Position numbers and translations under genes: made by a program. 64,000 bases of DNA. Origin: Pseudarthrobacter sp. PS3-L1 (GTDB lineage Bacteria > Actinomycetota > Actinomycetes > Actinomycetales > Micrococcaceae). Each line of letters starts with the position of its first letter. Within the stretch, counting starts at the first letter, position 1. Below are positions 7,485 to 16,540 of this stretch, piece after piece. The stretch is taken from the NCBI RefSeq assembly GCF_030063285.1, contig NZ_JASISU010000007.1, positions 1-64,000 on the forward strand, read 5' to 3'. The notes beneath the pieces were generated by a model. It was not told where the DNA came from and searched no databases. It saw only the letters and a list, made by a program, of their open reading frames with translations.

Positions 7485-10400
7485 TCACATTCCGTAATCA
7501 GAGTCCCGGTTTGAGCCATACACGTTGACGGGTTTCCCTGGAGAGCTGCTCGCTGTTGGCGCTGTACCTGGAGATGCTTTCTGTGGGAAGGATGCTTGGT
7601 GGAGTCGTTGCTGTCGTGCCAGCCGCGGGTCCACTTCTATCTCGGCCTCCTCCTTGGCTGCTTCTTCCGGTTTCGCAGTGTCGGCCATGAGCTGACTGAT
7701 CCGTGCGGTATCGACCTGTGCAGCTTTGAGGGATTCAGCGTGTTTGAAAGGTTCCGTTAGTGCCGTGTCAGCTTGGCTGATACGGCTCAGGGCTTCTTGC
7801 CTGCGGGCCTCAACGTCACTGGCGAGTCGGGGCAGGGAGGACACCCTGTTCTCGAGTTGCCGTATGGTCCCCACGTCAGCGTTCAGTAGTGCCCTGCGAT
7901 TGATCTGTGTTGTTGCCCTTGGCACTCCGTCGATACGGACTTCTACGGTTGCCTGGTCAAGATCACGGCCCGGCACCAGCTTGGCTCGGAGTTCGTGACC
8001 ACCAACGGTAGCTATGACCCCGAGGTCATCGTTGCCGTACATATTCATGAGCTGGTGCGCACGCCGCCCGGCCCATGCTTTTACGGCTTCCCCTGCTTCT
8101 GCCCTGGTCTCCAGGGTTGTGCCGTTAACAGTGGCCCTAAACGCGTCCGCTGTCGTGTCCACGCTGCGGGCTACTGCTGCTTGGATCAGTGGCAGATCCT
8201 GGGTTGCTGTATCGACGGCGGCTTGTTCGCCTCGTTTGGTGTGCGCGACGGCAACCATGTTGCGGTTATAGGCCCTGTCGAGCCGGGACAGGCGGGCAAG
8301 TTCCTGATCCGCTACGGCCTTTTCCAGCACCAGCGGGTTGCCACTGGTAATGGCCTTGGCCTGGGCGAAGTTCAGGGTGTTATCCCCTATATCTTCGATC
8401 TCGCGGACATCAAGTTTCCCGCGCATGATCTGGTTGATGAACTTCGACTTTCGTTCCAGTCCTTGCCACATGAAGGAATCGAACGATTCCTTGGTGACGA
8501 TCTGGGAGATACGCACCTCCGGGTTCAGGTTTCCCTGGCGGATAACGCGCCCGTGGCGTTGTTCAACATCCGATGGTCGCCAGGGCGCATCCATATCAAC
8601 CAGGTGCACGGCGCGGTCCTGAATGTTTGTCCCTACCCCCATCTTTGAGGTTGAGCCAACGAGAACGGCAATCTGCCCAGACCTAGCTGCGGCGAAAATC
8701 CGCCCTTTTTCGGTGTCGTTTTTGGCTTCGTGGATGAACCTGACCATGTGTTCAGGGACTCCACGACGTCGGAGCTGGTCTTTGAGTTCGCCGTAGACGT
8801 TCCACTTCTGGGACGGCGTACCGAAGTCGCAGAACACTAGTTGCAGTCCACCTGGGACGGGGTTCGCTTCCCCTGTCTTGGGGTCGGTGTAGACGGTGTT
8901 TTTGTGTTCTTGGTAGACGCTCGCCAGCAGGTCAGCGGTCGCGGTGATCTTCGTTGGCCCGGACTGGAACAGTGAAGGATCAACGAGTCTCATATCGAGG
9001 GCCGCTTTACGCCCGTCGGAGGAGACTTTGAGCATGTTGTCTTCTTCTGCGGGAACTAGACGTTGTTCGATGGCTTCTACGCGTTTGCCTATGTCTTGGA
9101 TGTAGGCGCGTAGTTCTTCGCTGGGTTCAACGGTGATCATGCTTGGTTGGCGTAGTCCATCTTCTGCCCTGGCTGCAACGTCCGGGACGGGGAGTTTCAG
9201 GTCTTCGGCTGTTTTGACGTCCGCGAACGTGTGGAACATTTTCAGCAGCTCGGGCACGTTCTGGAACTTAGTGAACCTGCTCTTGAGTTTGAAGCGGTCC
9301 CCACCAGCGACGGAGAGTTCCATTTCTTCCACGACTTGCCCGAACGTTGCCGCCCACGTGTTGAAGTCCTGGATTCCTGCGTCTTTGAGTAGGTCCGGGC
9401 GCAGGTAGCGCTGCATGACGTACATTTCCGTCACGGAGTTCGCAATCGGTGTTGCCGTGGCTCCGGTGATCACGCGCTTACCTTCACGTTGGCGTAGGAA
9501 CTCGGTTTTCATGTGCAGATCAGAGGCACGCGCCGACCCAAGAATTGCTGCCCCTGGGATGTTGCTCGGGGTTTCCAGGTTCTTGAAGTCGTGCAGCTCG
9601 TCCACGACAAGGTAATCAATGCCAGTCTCTTCAAAGGTGATGCCAGGGTCAGTTGGGGTATCGAGTTTGGCTTTCAAACTCTCTTCCCGAGCCATGACAG
9701 CCTTTTCCATCCGTTTTACGAGACTTGAGTTTGCTTGGCCTTTTTCCGCACTCGATTCCCGCAAGGCTTCTAGTTCGGCGCGAGACTGTGCGACTTCCTC
9801 TGCCATGTAGGCTGCTTCGGCTTCTGGGCTAAGGCTCACGCGTTGGAACGCGGTGCGTGTCATGACCACAGCGTCCCAGTCGTTCGCTGCTGCACGGGCG
9901 ACGAACTGACGGCGCTTATCCCCTGCCAGGTCTTTCGATGACGCTGCGAGAATCCGTGCCTGTGGGTAGATTTGGAGCCATTCGCGGGAGAACTGTTCAA
10001 GCATGTGGTTCGGGAGGACCACGGCTGGTTTGTTCACCATTCCTAGGCGTTTGAGTTCCATCACGCCTAGGACCATTTCGCCGGTCTTTCCTGCACCGAC
10101 CTGGTGGAAGAGTCCCACGGCTGGTTCGGAGAGCATCCGTGCCACAGCTTCACGCTGGTGTGGGCGCGGATTCCAGTCTTTAGCTTTGCCGGGGAAAGTC
10201 AGCTTCTCGCCCTCGGTTTTGTAGTCCCGGAGAACAATGGAATTGAACCGTCTGTTGTACTCCTCAATCAGACGTGTGGCGCGTTCTGGTTCCTCCCACA
10301 CCCATTCGCTGAATCGCTCCTGTAGTAGCTGCGCTTTTTCTTGGGCCACTGCGGTTTCGGTGGGGTTCAGCACGCGGCGTTTGTCTTCGCCTTCGTCCGT

Positions 10401-12962
10401 GACACGCACGGGGCGTTGTTCGAGGACTTGTTTGAGAATGTCAGAAGCTGGCATCCGTTGGGTGCCCCATTTACTCGTGGCCGCCAGCGTGTGCCGGTTG
10501 GCTTTGACATCCCACATGGACCCGGCCGCGTTGGAAACTGTGGCGTAAGGGTCGGTCAGTATTTCTTGGGCGAATGCCTGGTGGGTGGCCGCGTCGATCC
10601 ACACGGCACCAAGGCGGGCTTCTACTTCGTCCATCCGCAGCGGTTCCGGGATGACAGCTTTCAATGCCTGGACGTTCACGGCGTAAGTATCATCCGTTAG
10701 TGCAGCGGCCTGGGCGACGTCGAGTTTTTCTCTCACGTTCCCAGACAGGTATTCGGCCCGGGGCTGGAAAAGTTCCTCCGTGCCAGGGACCTGGTAGATG
10801 CTCTCGCCCAGGGCTTGACGGGTTTCGTCCCGGTCAAGGCCCAATAAGGATGCGGCGTAGTCCAGGTCTACTTCTCCCACAGTGTCCAAGGTGACCGTGA
10901 GAGCTTCAACTGCCGTGTCCACTCCCAGGACGGGGCGCCGGGGCTGTACTTGTCGGCTGGAGAGTAGAGCTGCGGGGAAAGCGCTTTGTGTTGGGTCATC
11001 GAAGTTTTCCAGCGCCGTGACCAGTGGCCCGAACGGGTCACGGGCAACGAGGGAAACAGCCTTCGGTGTCATCCGTGCATGGATCGGTTCCTGGGTTTCT
11101 TCGTCCACTCGCCCGGTGTCTCTGAGGGTGTAGCGGTTGATGGGTCCGTAGGTGGCCGCGTAGTCGCTGTAGGCGCTGTGGAGCTGTTCCCGGAGGTCAT
11201 CAATTTCAGGAGTGTCGTCCAGGCTGTCTGCTTCTGCCACCAGGACTTTCCTGGCCGCGTCCCGCAAGCCCAACAAAGTCCGTAATTCCACGGCCTGGGT
11301 TTTAGGGACTGCAAGATCCGTGTAGGAACCGTTGCTGACCACGGTGAAGCCGGTCTCCGTGGCGCTGATATGCCCGTCCCATTCGTGAGCTGCTGCCGGG
11401 ACGTAGGCCGCGCGTTGCTGTTCTTGCTCTGCGGTGCGTTCGCTCTGGACCAGTCCGTCCGCCTTGGCCTCAGTGACAATCTGGGCCAAAACTGTTTCAA
11501 GGCGGGCCGGAACGGCCGAAAGATCATCGGTTCTTAGTTGCAGTGTTTCTGCCCCATACATGCCGTTGCCAACGTGCAGCTCCCCCAGTAGCCGCTCTGG
11601 GTGTTCATCAAAATAAGAGTTCAGCCGGGTGATCGTCCCGTCGACTTCCCGGGCGCTAACGGTCTCCCAGAGGGTAGAGGCCGGCTCTTTGCCTGGCTCT
11701 CGACGGCGGAAGATCAACAGGTCAGTCATAGCGTCTGTTCCGGCTGCTTTGCGGTGCGAACCAGTAGGGAGTCTGACGGCTCCCACAAGGTCCCCGAGCT
11801 GGTTCATCTCACGCCGAGCTGTGGGGTTCGAGGCATCCAGCGTGAAGCTGGACGTCAAGACAGCCACCATGCCACCGGGCCTTGTCAGCCCCAAAGACTT
11901 CACAATGAAGTGGTTGTGGATCGAATGCTTTTTAGCGTTGTGGCGTGGATCGTGGAGCGCTACAGGGGCAAACGGGACATTGCCGATAGTTGCGTCAAAG
12001 TGCCCTGAGGGCAATCTCGTTGTAGCGAAAGACTCTGCCCGAATCTCCGCATCCGGATAGAGGGCCTGGGAGATAGCCGCTGTCGTGGAGTCCAGCTCCA
12101 CGCCTGTCATCTGAGCACCCTCAGGGGCGAAACCCATAAAGGTGCCCACACCGGAGCCAGGCTCCAACACTGATCCCCCGGTAAAGCCAAGGTCCTGCAC
12201 AGCAGTCCACATGGCCTGGACGTAGGCTGCGTCCGTGTAGTGGGCGTTGACCGTAGTGCGCCGGGCCTCGGTGTATTCCTTATCAGTCAACAGCGACTGA
12301 AGACGCTCACGATCGGCTGCGTAGTCCTCGCGTGCCTCATCGAAGATTTGGAATACGCCCTGCGCGCCCCAACTCCCCCACCGCGCCAACACAGCTTTTT
12401 CAGCATCCGTGGCCGGTCGGTTCTCCCGCTGCAAGCTCTGCAGAGTTTCCAGAGCCGCCACGTTGGCCCTGATCCTGCTCCTAGCACCAGATGGTGCCAA
12501 GTCCTCCTGAGAGACAGGACGAAAACTGTCCTCCGGAGTCTCTACATCTCTTCGCGGAGCTGCTGCATTTCGGCCATAAACCTCAGATGCTCCTTGATCG
12601 ACGGGCTCACGTAGTCGTCCTCGTCCTCTATCTCCGGTGGTGAAAGGAGTTCTTCCCCCACCATCTCCTCGGCCTGGTTCCGGGACGCGTTCAGCCGTCC
12701 GACTTTCTCCAGGTAGCCCTCGCCTTTCGGGTCCGGTCCCGCGATCTGAGGCCAGATCACGTCCATCCGTTCCTGGGCTTGCTCCCCCAAGTTCGTGAAG
12801 AACTCCTCCGGATTCTGAATCTCGCTGTACCGCGTCGGGCTTGCTTCCTTCCAAGCCTCCTGAGCCTGCCTGCCGTACTTGTTCATCGCGCTCCTCCTCA
12901 GGTGCCCCCCAGAGAGCATCAAAGCTCATCTGACCATCGATCTGTTTTTTGCTGCCGGCCAT
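7485..12962 (-). CDS. giant DNA methyltransferase-helicase (DarB-like antirestriction/transfer protein)
   Basis: An 1825-aa fusion typical of large conjugative plasmids and phages (compare P1 DarB). Conserved sequence begins near residue 150 (EDLAPSGARSRI). The methyltransferase domain has motif I VLEPGSGVGTFMG and an unusual motif IV, GNVPF instead of NPPF/Y. The superfamily 2 helicase has Walker A QVGAGKTGEM, a DELH box, motif III GATATPI and the motif V/VI pair GVGTNIQ and QRHGRVIRQGN. The ATG at 12962 has a good GGGAGAG ribosome-binding site. Residues ~26-140 are low complexity and fully overlap another gene in a different frame. The C-terminal ~40 residues (ASFPQ to NRDSDYGM) resemble the relaxase tail. 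It probably modifies or protects plasmid DNA during or after transfer; that role is inferred. Confidence 0.88.
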   Translation of the reverse strand: MAGSKKQIDGQMSFDALWGAPEEERDEQVRQAGSGGLEGSKPDAVQRDSESGGVLHELGGASPGTDGRDLASDRGTGPERRGLPGESRTAERVPEPGRGDGGGRTPFTTGDRGRGRLREPVDQGASEVYGRNAAAPRRDVETPEDSFRPVSQEDLAPSGARSRIRANVAALETLQSLQRENRPATDAEKAVLARWGSWGAQGVFQIFDEAREDYAADRERLQSLLTDKEYTEARRTTVNAHYTDAAYVQAMWTAVQDLGFTGGSVLEPGSGVGTFMGFAPEGAQMTGVELDSTTAAISQALYPDAEIRAESFATTRLPSGHFDATIGNVPFAPVALHDPRHNAKKHSIHNHFIVKSLGLTRPGGMVAVLTSSFTLDASNPTARREMNQLGDLVGAVRLPTGSHRKAAGTDAMTDLLIFRRREPGKEPASTLWETVSAREVDGTITRLNSYFDEHPERLLGELHVGNGMYGAETLQLRTDDLSAVPARLETVLAQIVTEAKADGLVQSERTAEQEQQRAAYVPAAAHEWDGHISATETGFTVVSNGSYTDLAVPKTQAVELRTLLGLRDAARKVLVAEADSLDDTPEIDDLREQLHSAYSDYAATYGPINRYTLRDTGRVDEETQEPIHARMTPKAVSLVARDPFGPLVTALENFDDPTQSAFPAALLSSRQVQPRRPVLGVDTAVEALTVTLDTVGEVDLDYAASLLGLDRDETRQALGESIYQVPGTEELFQPRAEYLSGNVREKLDVAQAAALTDDTYAVNVQALKAVIPEPLRMDEVEARLGAVWIDAATHQAFAQEILTDPYATVSNAAGSMWDVKANRHTLAATSKWGTQRMPASDILKQVLEQRPVRVTDEGEDKRRVLNPTETAVAQEKAQLLQERFSEWVWEEPERATRLIEEYNRRFNSIVLRDYKTEGEKLTFPGKAKDWNPRPHQREAVARMLSEPAVGLFHQVGAGKTGEMVLGVMELKRLGMVNKPAVVLPNHMLEQFSREWLQIYPQARILAASSKDLAGDKRRQFVARAAANDWDAVVMTRTAFQRVSLSPEAEAAYMAEEVAQSRAELEALRESSAEKGQANSSLVKRMEKAVMAREESLKAKLDTPTDPGITFEETGIDYLVVDELHDFKNLETPSNIPGAAILGSARASDLHMKTEFLRQREGKRVITGATATPIANSVTEMYVMQRYLRPDLLKDAGIQDFNTWAATFGQVVEEMELSVAGGDRFKLKSRFTKFQNVPELLKMFHTFADVKTAEDLKLPVPDVAARAEDGLRQPSMITVEPSEELRAYIQDIGKRVEAIEQRLVPAEEDNMLKVSSDGRKAALDMRLVDPSLFQSGPTKITATADLLASVYQEHKNTVYTDPKTGEANPVPGGLQLVFCDFGTPSQKWNVYGELKDQLRRRGVPEHMVRFIHEAKNDTEKGRIFAAARSGQIAVLVGSTSKMGVGTNIQDRAVHLVDMDAPWRPSDVEQRHGRVIRQGNLNPEVRISQIVTKESFDSFMWQGLERKSKFINQIMRGKLDVREIEDIGDNTLNFAQAKAITSGNPLVLEKAVADQELARLSRLDRAYNRNMVAVAHTKRGEQAAVDTATQDLPLIQAAVARSVDTTADAFRATVNGTTLETRAEAGEAVKAWAGRRAHQLMNMYGNDDLGVIATVGGHELRAKLVPGRDLDQATVEVRIDGVPRATTQINRRALLNADVGTIRQLENRVSSLPRLASDVEARRQEALSRISQADTALTEPFKHAESLKAAQVDTARISQLMADTAKPEEAAKEEAEIEVDPRLARQQRLHQASFPQKASPGTAPTASSSPGKPVNVYGSNRDSDYGM
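12542..12886 (-). CDS. small conserved plasmid protein nested in the methyltransferase-helicase gene
   Basis: A 114-aa acidic, helical protein beginning MNKYGRQAQEAWKE and containing GEGYLEKVGRLNASRNQAEE; I recall similar proteins of unknown function beside giant methylase-helicases on actinobacterial plasmids. It starts at ATG 12886 with a GAGGAG ribosome-binding site 3-8 nt upstream and ends at 12542. It lies wholly inside the first 420 bp of the methyltransferase-helicase frame, in another phase. This frame looks like true protein, while the overlapping part of the larger frame is Gly/Arg/Glu-rich filler. Either the two are a genuine nested pair or the large gene starts later or contains a frameshift. 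Confidence 0.7.
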   Translation of the reverse strand: MNKYGRQAQEAWKEASPTRYSEIQNPEEFFTNLGEQAQERMDVIWPQIAGPDPKGEGYLEKVGRLNASRNQAEEMVGEELLSPPEIEDEDDYVSPSIKEHLRFMAEMQQLREEM

Positions 12963-13084
12963 GACTTCTCTCCCACCTCGACGATCCGGGCGCTACCGTA
13001 ACCGAAAAGTCCCGGTCTTACCTGTCACAGGGTTTCTTCGTGACGGCAAGAAACGTTTGCACTGATCGAGAGTGAGGAAAAGGG

Positions 13085-13113
13085 TCATTACTGTCATTGC
13101 AGTCATTGACAGT
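13085..13113. repeat. GTCATT iterons downstream of the parA/RHH operon
   Basis: Three GTCATT units at 9-bp spacing lie just beyond the stop of the RHH gene, followed by an inverted GACAG. The same units, in TCATTACTGTCATT form, recur upstream of parA. Likely part of the partition site bound by the RHH protein; inferred from placement. Confidence 0.55.
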
Positions 13114-13121
13114 AAGTTCGG

Positions 13122-13481
13122 TTAAGGGGAGAGCTTCCTACCCGGCGTAAGGTTCCTCGTCCCGCCCGAAAATTGATCTCCATTGTTATGAACACGTTCG
13201 CGACGCAAGACCTCGGTCATTACGGCGCGAGTAACAAATTCAGACCATGATGCATCCATTTCTTGATTACTAGTGCCTTGAAATGTTGCCTTAGCCCTCC
13301 TCCGATCCTCGGCGGACATATAAAAAGTGACCTGCTTCCGCTCTAGTGGACGTTCTGGTGTGCCACCGGCGTCCGCTGTCGATGGTTCTACCACCTGAGT
13401 CCTGTTGGCTTTGAGTAAATTCTGAACCCCTGAAGTAGGCCGGCTAGGCGGTGGTCCGATCGGTTCGCGCTTCTGATTCAT
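13122..13481 (-). CDS. ribbon-helix-helix centromere-binding partner of ParA
   Basis: A 119-aa basic protein whose central part (KQVTFYMSAEDRRRAKATF, then SWSEFVTRAVMTEVLRRE) has the strand-helix-helix pattern of the MetJ/Arc/CopG fold, with flexible, Pro/Ser-rich ends. It overlaps the ParA stop by four bases (ATGA), so the two are translated together as in ParA/ParG-type type Ib partition systems. The role would be to bind iterons in the flanking sequence, load ParA and repress the operon. The similar protein at 35746 may serve a second partition site. Confidence 0.75.
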   Translation of the reverse strand: MNQKREPIGPPPSRPTSGVQNLLKANRTQVVEPSTADAGGTPERPLERKQVTFYMSAEDRRRAKATFQGTSNQEMDASWSEFVTRAVMTEVLRRERVHNNGDQFSGGTRNLTPGRKLSP

Positions 13482-14401
13482 GATGCATTCCTCTTCTCAG
13501 CTGCTTCTAGCCTGGTTACGAGTTCCTGAGCCACATTGTGGAGATCTTCAGCAACGTTTCCTGCCGATCTGGGTTGACTTGGCCCTGCCTTTGCGGTGCC
13601 TCTTAGAACCTCGTACCACTTAGGTCCTGAATTTACTTGTTCTTCTAACTCGTGAACGAGAACACCTCGCTCACGAACTGCTTGGGCTGGCGACTCTGCG
13701 TGACGGACCATATTTTCAAAGAGAACGTCGGCTGTTCCAAATGCCTCAATGATCGCTTCTCGGACAGTGCGTTGGACTGACTTCGCTGACGATGAAGTTG
13801 CAGCAATGATGACGCCCAAAAGATCTATTCCAGGGTTCACATCAATGACTGAGTCGAGTCGCTTAGCAACTCCCAATAATCCTTCTCTGCCTCCACGATC
13901 CGTTTTTGTCGGAACAATGATCTGAGAAGCGGCACCAAGCGCAGCTAGCTGCAAGGGCTCGTTTCCAGGAGGACAGTCTATGAAAATGATGTCGTACTGA
14001 GTGGCCACTGGCGCCAGCGCCGAGGCAAGGGCCAATTTAGCTTTTCGACTGTCTTTACCAGCCAGAGAGACGAGTCCAGCTGCTGCTTGGTCCAAGTGTG
14101 CTCCCCCAGGAACAACGTCCAAATTAGGACGAACACCTTTCAATGGATTCAAAGGGGCTCCAAACATCAAGCTTTGGGCCATGCCCAGTCCATCGTCATC
14201 TTCAGCCTGGTGACGGTACCCCAAGTCGAGACCCAAATTTCCTTGTGGGTCAAAGTCCACAAGAAGGACTCGCCATCCGGCAACGGCAAGCAGCCCACCG
14301 AGGTTGGCAGTGAGTGTTGTCTTGAGGACACCTCCTTTACCGTTCACAAAAGCACAGACTCTATCCAGTCCAGTTCGATCGAAAATTTCGCTTGTCGTCA
14401 T
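13478..14401 (-). CDS. parA: ParA-family partition ATPase
   Basis: Walker-type ATPase that segregates the plasmid. The deviant Walker A motif is VNGKGGVLKTTLTANL, followed by VLLVDFDPQGNLGLDLG (the A' motif) and IIFIDCPPGNEP (Walker B). The protein lacks a long N-terminal helix-turn-helix region, fitting type Ib partition. ATG 14401 has AAGGTG upstream; GTG 14407 is the alternative. The operon is flanked by GTCATT iterons on both sides. Codon use is less GC3-biased than in the T4SS operon, suggesting a separate origin. Confidence 0.93.
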   Translation of the reverse strand: MTTSEIFDRTGLDRVCAFVNGKGGVLKTTLTANLGGLLAVAGWRVLLVDFDPQGNLGLDLGYRHQAEDDDGLGMAQSLMFGAPLNPLKGVRPNLDVVPGGAHLDQAAAGLVSLAGKDSRKAKLALASALAPVATQYDIIFIDCPPGNEPLQLAALGAASQIIVPTKTDRGGREGLLGVAKRLDSVIDVNPGIDLLGVIIAATSSSAKSVQRTVREAIIEAFGTADVLFENMVRHAESPAQAVRERGVLVHELEEQVNSGPKWYEVLRGTAKAGPSQPRSAGNVAEDLHNVAQELVTRLEAAEKRNAS

Positions 14402-14404
14402 AAG

Positions 14405-14528
14405 CACACCTTACTAGTATCACTGTCAATGACTCTATTACTAGTAATACTACTATAAACTTTTTTACTTGCAATCCTGTCAAAAAAGTCATTACTGTCA
14501 TTACTTTTAATGAGAGCAATGACAGCTT
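14405..14528. repeat. AT-rich iteron region upstream of parA (candidate parS and operator)
   Basis: A 120-bp AT-rich block holding direct and inverted copies of TGTCATT/AATGACA (near 14422, 14488, 14497 and 14518) plus two ACTAGTA palindromes. It matches the iterons at 13085, so the parA/RHH pair is bracketed by the same motif. It probably contains the parA promoter and autoregulatory operators. No experimentally known consensus is claimed. Confidence 0.6.
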
Positions 14529-14546
14529 TATGCGGGTATGTCCTGT

Positions 14547-16361
14547 CTAGGCGGCCCACAGCTCGTTCTGTTCAGGTGGGATCCAATGCTGTTCTCGTTC
14601 GGCCTCGTAGAAGTCTGCTTCTGTAAGCGTTGAAGTAATCAATCTGTCGAGATAGGCGTGCCATTGGGCTCGTTCTCGGCGGTTTCGGTTGATCTGGGCT
14701 TGGTAGTCCTCAAGTACGCCTAAACGGGTTGCGAGAGTAGTGAGGTTTGTTGTGGCTTTCATGTGCCAAGTACGGCCGTCACGGTGGATCATGGCCAGGC
14801 TTTCCATTGTTGCCAGGGCGGTATCTGTTGCCGAGCGGCTGATTCCTGTGGTGCGGATGATTTCTGCTGTGGTGGGGGACTGGCGGCCTCGTTCAATAGC
14901 CTCATAGACCAGTGCTGCAGTATCTCCCAGGGACCGGAAGACGGGCCTGACGGCGTGGGTTTTGCCCTTTCGCCACGTCAGCTCCCGAGCAAGCTGTTGG
15001 TACTGCTCAGGAAGTTGAATCAAGTACACGTCGGCTGCTTTATGGCGCGCTTCGAAGACTTTGCTGACGATGCCGTCAGACCCTTGTACAAGAAGGGAAA
15101 GGAGCCTAGCGATAGTGGCGTGATGTTTTCCTAGTGCGACTGCGAGTGTGCGGCACCCTACGTCCACCAGGTTTGTTTCCTTGGTCCTCATGTAGCCCAG
15201 GAGACCCCTGATCAGGAGGCGAAGGCTCAGGCCTTCTCGGCCGCGTTCTTTGAACCTGTGGTCAAGGACTGCGTAAAGGACATTTTCTAGATCGTTCACG
15301 AGCTGGTGGATTGCAGCTGGGCTTGGTTTGGTTGCCCCCCCTGTGAGGTAAGTAGGGCTTGTGTCGTTAATAAAGGCATCTTTTCCCCGTCGTTCTGAGG
15401 GGATTGGTTTCTTAGGTGCCGTGTTGGTGAAGGTTTGGGCTTTGGCCCACTCCTTCTCCAACAACCGGGCCCTCTTAGCCTCTGTGCCATACAGGGCGCC
15501 AAGGCCCGGGAATTGTCCGGTGAGCTCACCCCTCACCTGAGCCAGGGACCACCCGCACGCGGCGAAGTGATTCAACACCGCCATCCGGGCCTCAGAAGCA
15601 CTCCCATACCGGGTGGCCTCATACAACCCAGTACGAGCCAGACGGCGCAACGGAGACTCACTCCCTGCACCCGTCAAAGGCACCAGAGCAGCTGTCGGCC
15701 TCAGCACTGATGCCGTGGCTGCGGCTTTGATCAAGCGGGCTTTGAGGACCCTGTTCCTCGCCAACTCAGGGGCGAGGGCGCTACGGAGAGATCCAATAGC
15801 TGCCGGTGTGTTCCGCCGGCGCAGGATCTCATAAGCCTGGGAAAGGGGAGTGATCAGACTCTGGTGCCCACCGGATTTGTGGACCGATCCTGGGACACGG
15901 ATACACCCATCGGTGATGTTCTGATGCGGACTCGCATCCAAACTCGGCGCACCCAACGCCAACGCCTCAACAAGCTCACGGGCCTCCGGCGCGCTCAAAC
16001 GCTCCTGGATCGGGATATACAGGTGCCGGCCACCACTCGGAGAGAAATCCTCCACGAACACCACACCAGAATCACTCAGAAGCGTTCTCAGCGCCGCCGC
16101 GTCAGCATCAACAACACCCTGCAATGCCTTGGAGGTATCCAGGTCAAGACACAGCGTGGCCACGGAACCGTCAGGGCCGTGAATCATCACCGCAGCAGGA
16201 CGGACAGGCAAGGTCCTAGTGATCTTTGGGGGAGTAGCCGGGCGTGGGTACTGGAACCGGCCACCAATCCACCGACCAAACCGGAACGACGGTTCTCCAG
16301 CGATCAGCGGAGCAAGAGCCCACGCCTGCTCGGGTGTGACTTGACAGTCGACACTCCGCAT
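14547..16361 (-). CDS. plasmid replication initiator with Prim-Pol-like domain
   Basis: A 604-aa Rep candidate. The N-terminal ~220 residues resemble archaeo-eukaryotic primase-polymerase domains: LCLDLDTSKA gives the acidic DxD metal pair, SPSGGRHLYIPI the conserved Gly-Arg-His strand, and IRVPGSVHKSGG the usual R-x-PG-x-x-HK signature. The C-terminal half is helical, with a winged-helix-like section (TTAEIIRTTGISRSATDTAL) for origin binding. ATG 16361 has no good ribosome-binding site; a 24-codon frame beginning at 16378 overlaps this start and could couple translation. It lies below a CopG-like gene, with an antisense transcript in the leader between them. Rep assignment comes from domain, partition neighbours and this context. 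Confidence 0.78.
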   Translation of the reverse strand: MRSVDCQVTPEQAWALAPLIAGEPSFRFGRWIGGRFQYPRPATPPKITRTLPVRPAAVMIHGPDGSVATLCLDLDTSKALQGVVDADAAALRTLLSDSGVVFVEDFSPSGGRHLYIPIQERLSAPEARELVEALALGAPSLDASPHQNITDGCIRVPGSVHKSGGHQSLITPLSQAYEILRRRNTPAAIGSLRSALAPELARNRVLKARLIKAAATASVLRPTAALVPLTGAGSESPLRRLARTGLYEATRYGSASEARMAVLNHFAACGWSLAQVRGELTGQFPGLGALYGTEAKRARLLEKEWAKAQTFTNTAPKKPIPSERRGKDAFINDTSPTYLTGGATKPSPAAIHQLVNDLENVLYAVLDHRFKERGREGLSLRLLIRGLLGYMRTKETNLVDVGCRTLAVALGKHHATIARLLSLLVQGSDGIVSKVFEARHKAADVYLIQLPEQYQQLARELTWRKGKTHAVRPVFRSLGDTAALVYEAIERGRQSPTTAEIIRTTGISRSATDTALATMESLAMIHRDGRTWHMKATTNLTTLATRLGVLEDYQAQINRNRRERAQWHAYLDRLITSTLTEADFYEAEREQHWIPPEQNELWAA

Positions 16362-16369
16362 TGACGATG

Positions 16370-16397
16370 TTGACGCATTAAGGACGTGCGGTACGAT
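16370..16397 (+). promoter_or_regulatory. sigma70-type promoter of the antisense RNA
   Basis: TTGACG at 16370-16375 and TACGAT at 16392-16397, separated by 16 bp, read rightward away from the rep start codon. A second TTGACG lies at 16361. This is one of the best -35/-10 pairs in the window, and no coding gene follows it before a terminator. Confidence 0.65.
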
Positions 16398-16403
16398 GGG
16401 TTC

Positions 16404-16540
16404 ATTCCTTCCTCACCGAGGGTACGCAAATGGCCACCCACAGGGTGGGTGTTTCATAAAGTTCAGATCGGGATCCTGGCAGATGAGGATCTGAACTACA
16501 TAAGCTCTGAAGGCCCGCCTAGTGCGGGCCTTCTGCTTTT
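16404..16540 (+). ncRNA. candidate antisense (countertranscript) RNA to the rep leader
   Basis: A predicted transcript of about 137 nt running from the 16370-16397 promoter to a Rho-independent terminator (10-bp GC-rich stem 16509-16518 with 16524-16533, then TGCTTTT). It contains a small CCACCC/GGGTGG hairpin near 16434-16448 and a 10-bp stem (AGTTCAGATC at 16460-16469 with its complement at 16488-16497) carrying an 18-nt loop, the classic shape of copy-control antisense RNAs. It is complementary to the mRNA leader between copG and rep. Confidence 0.6.
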
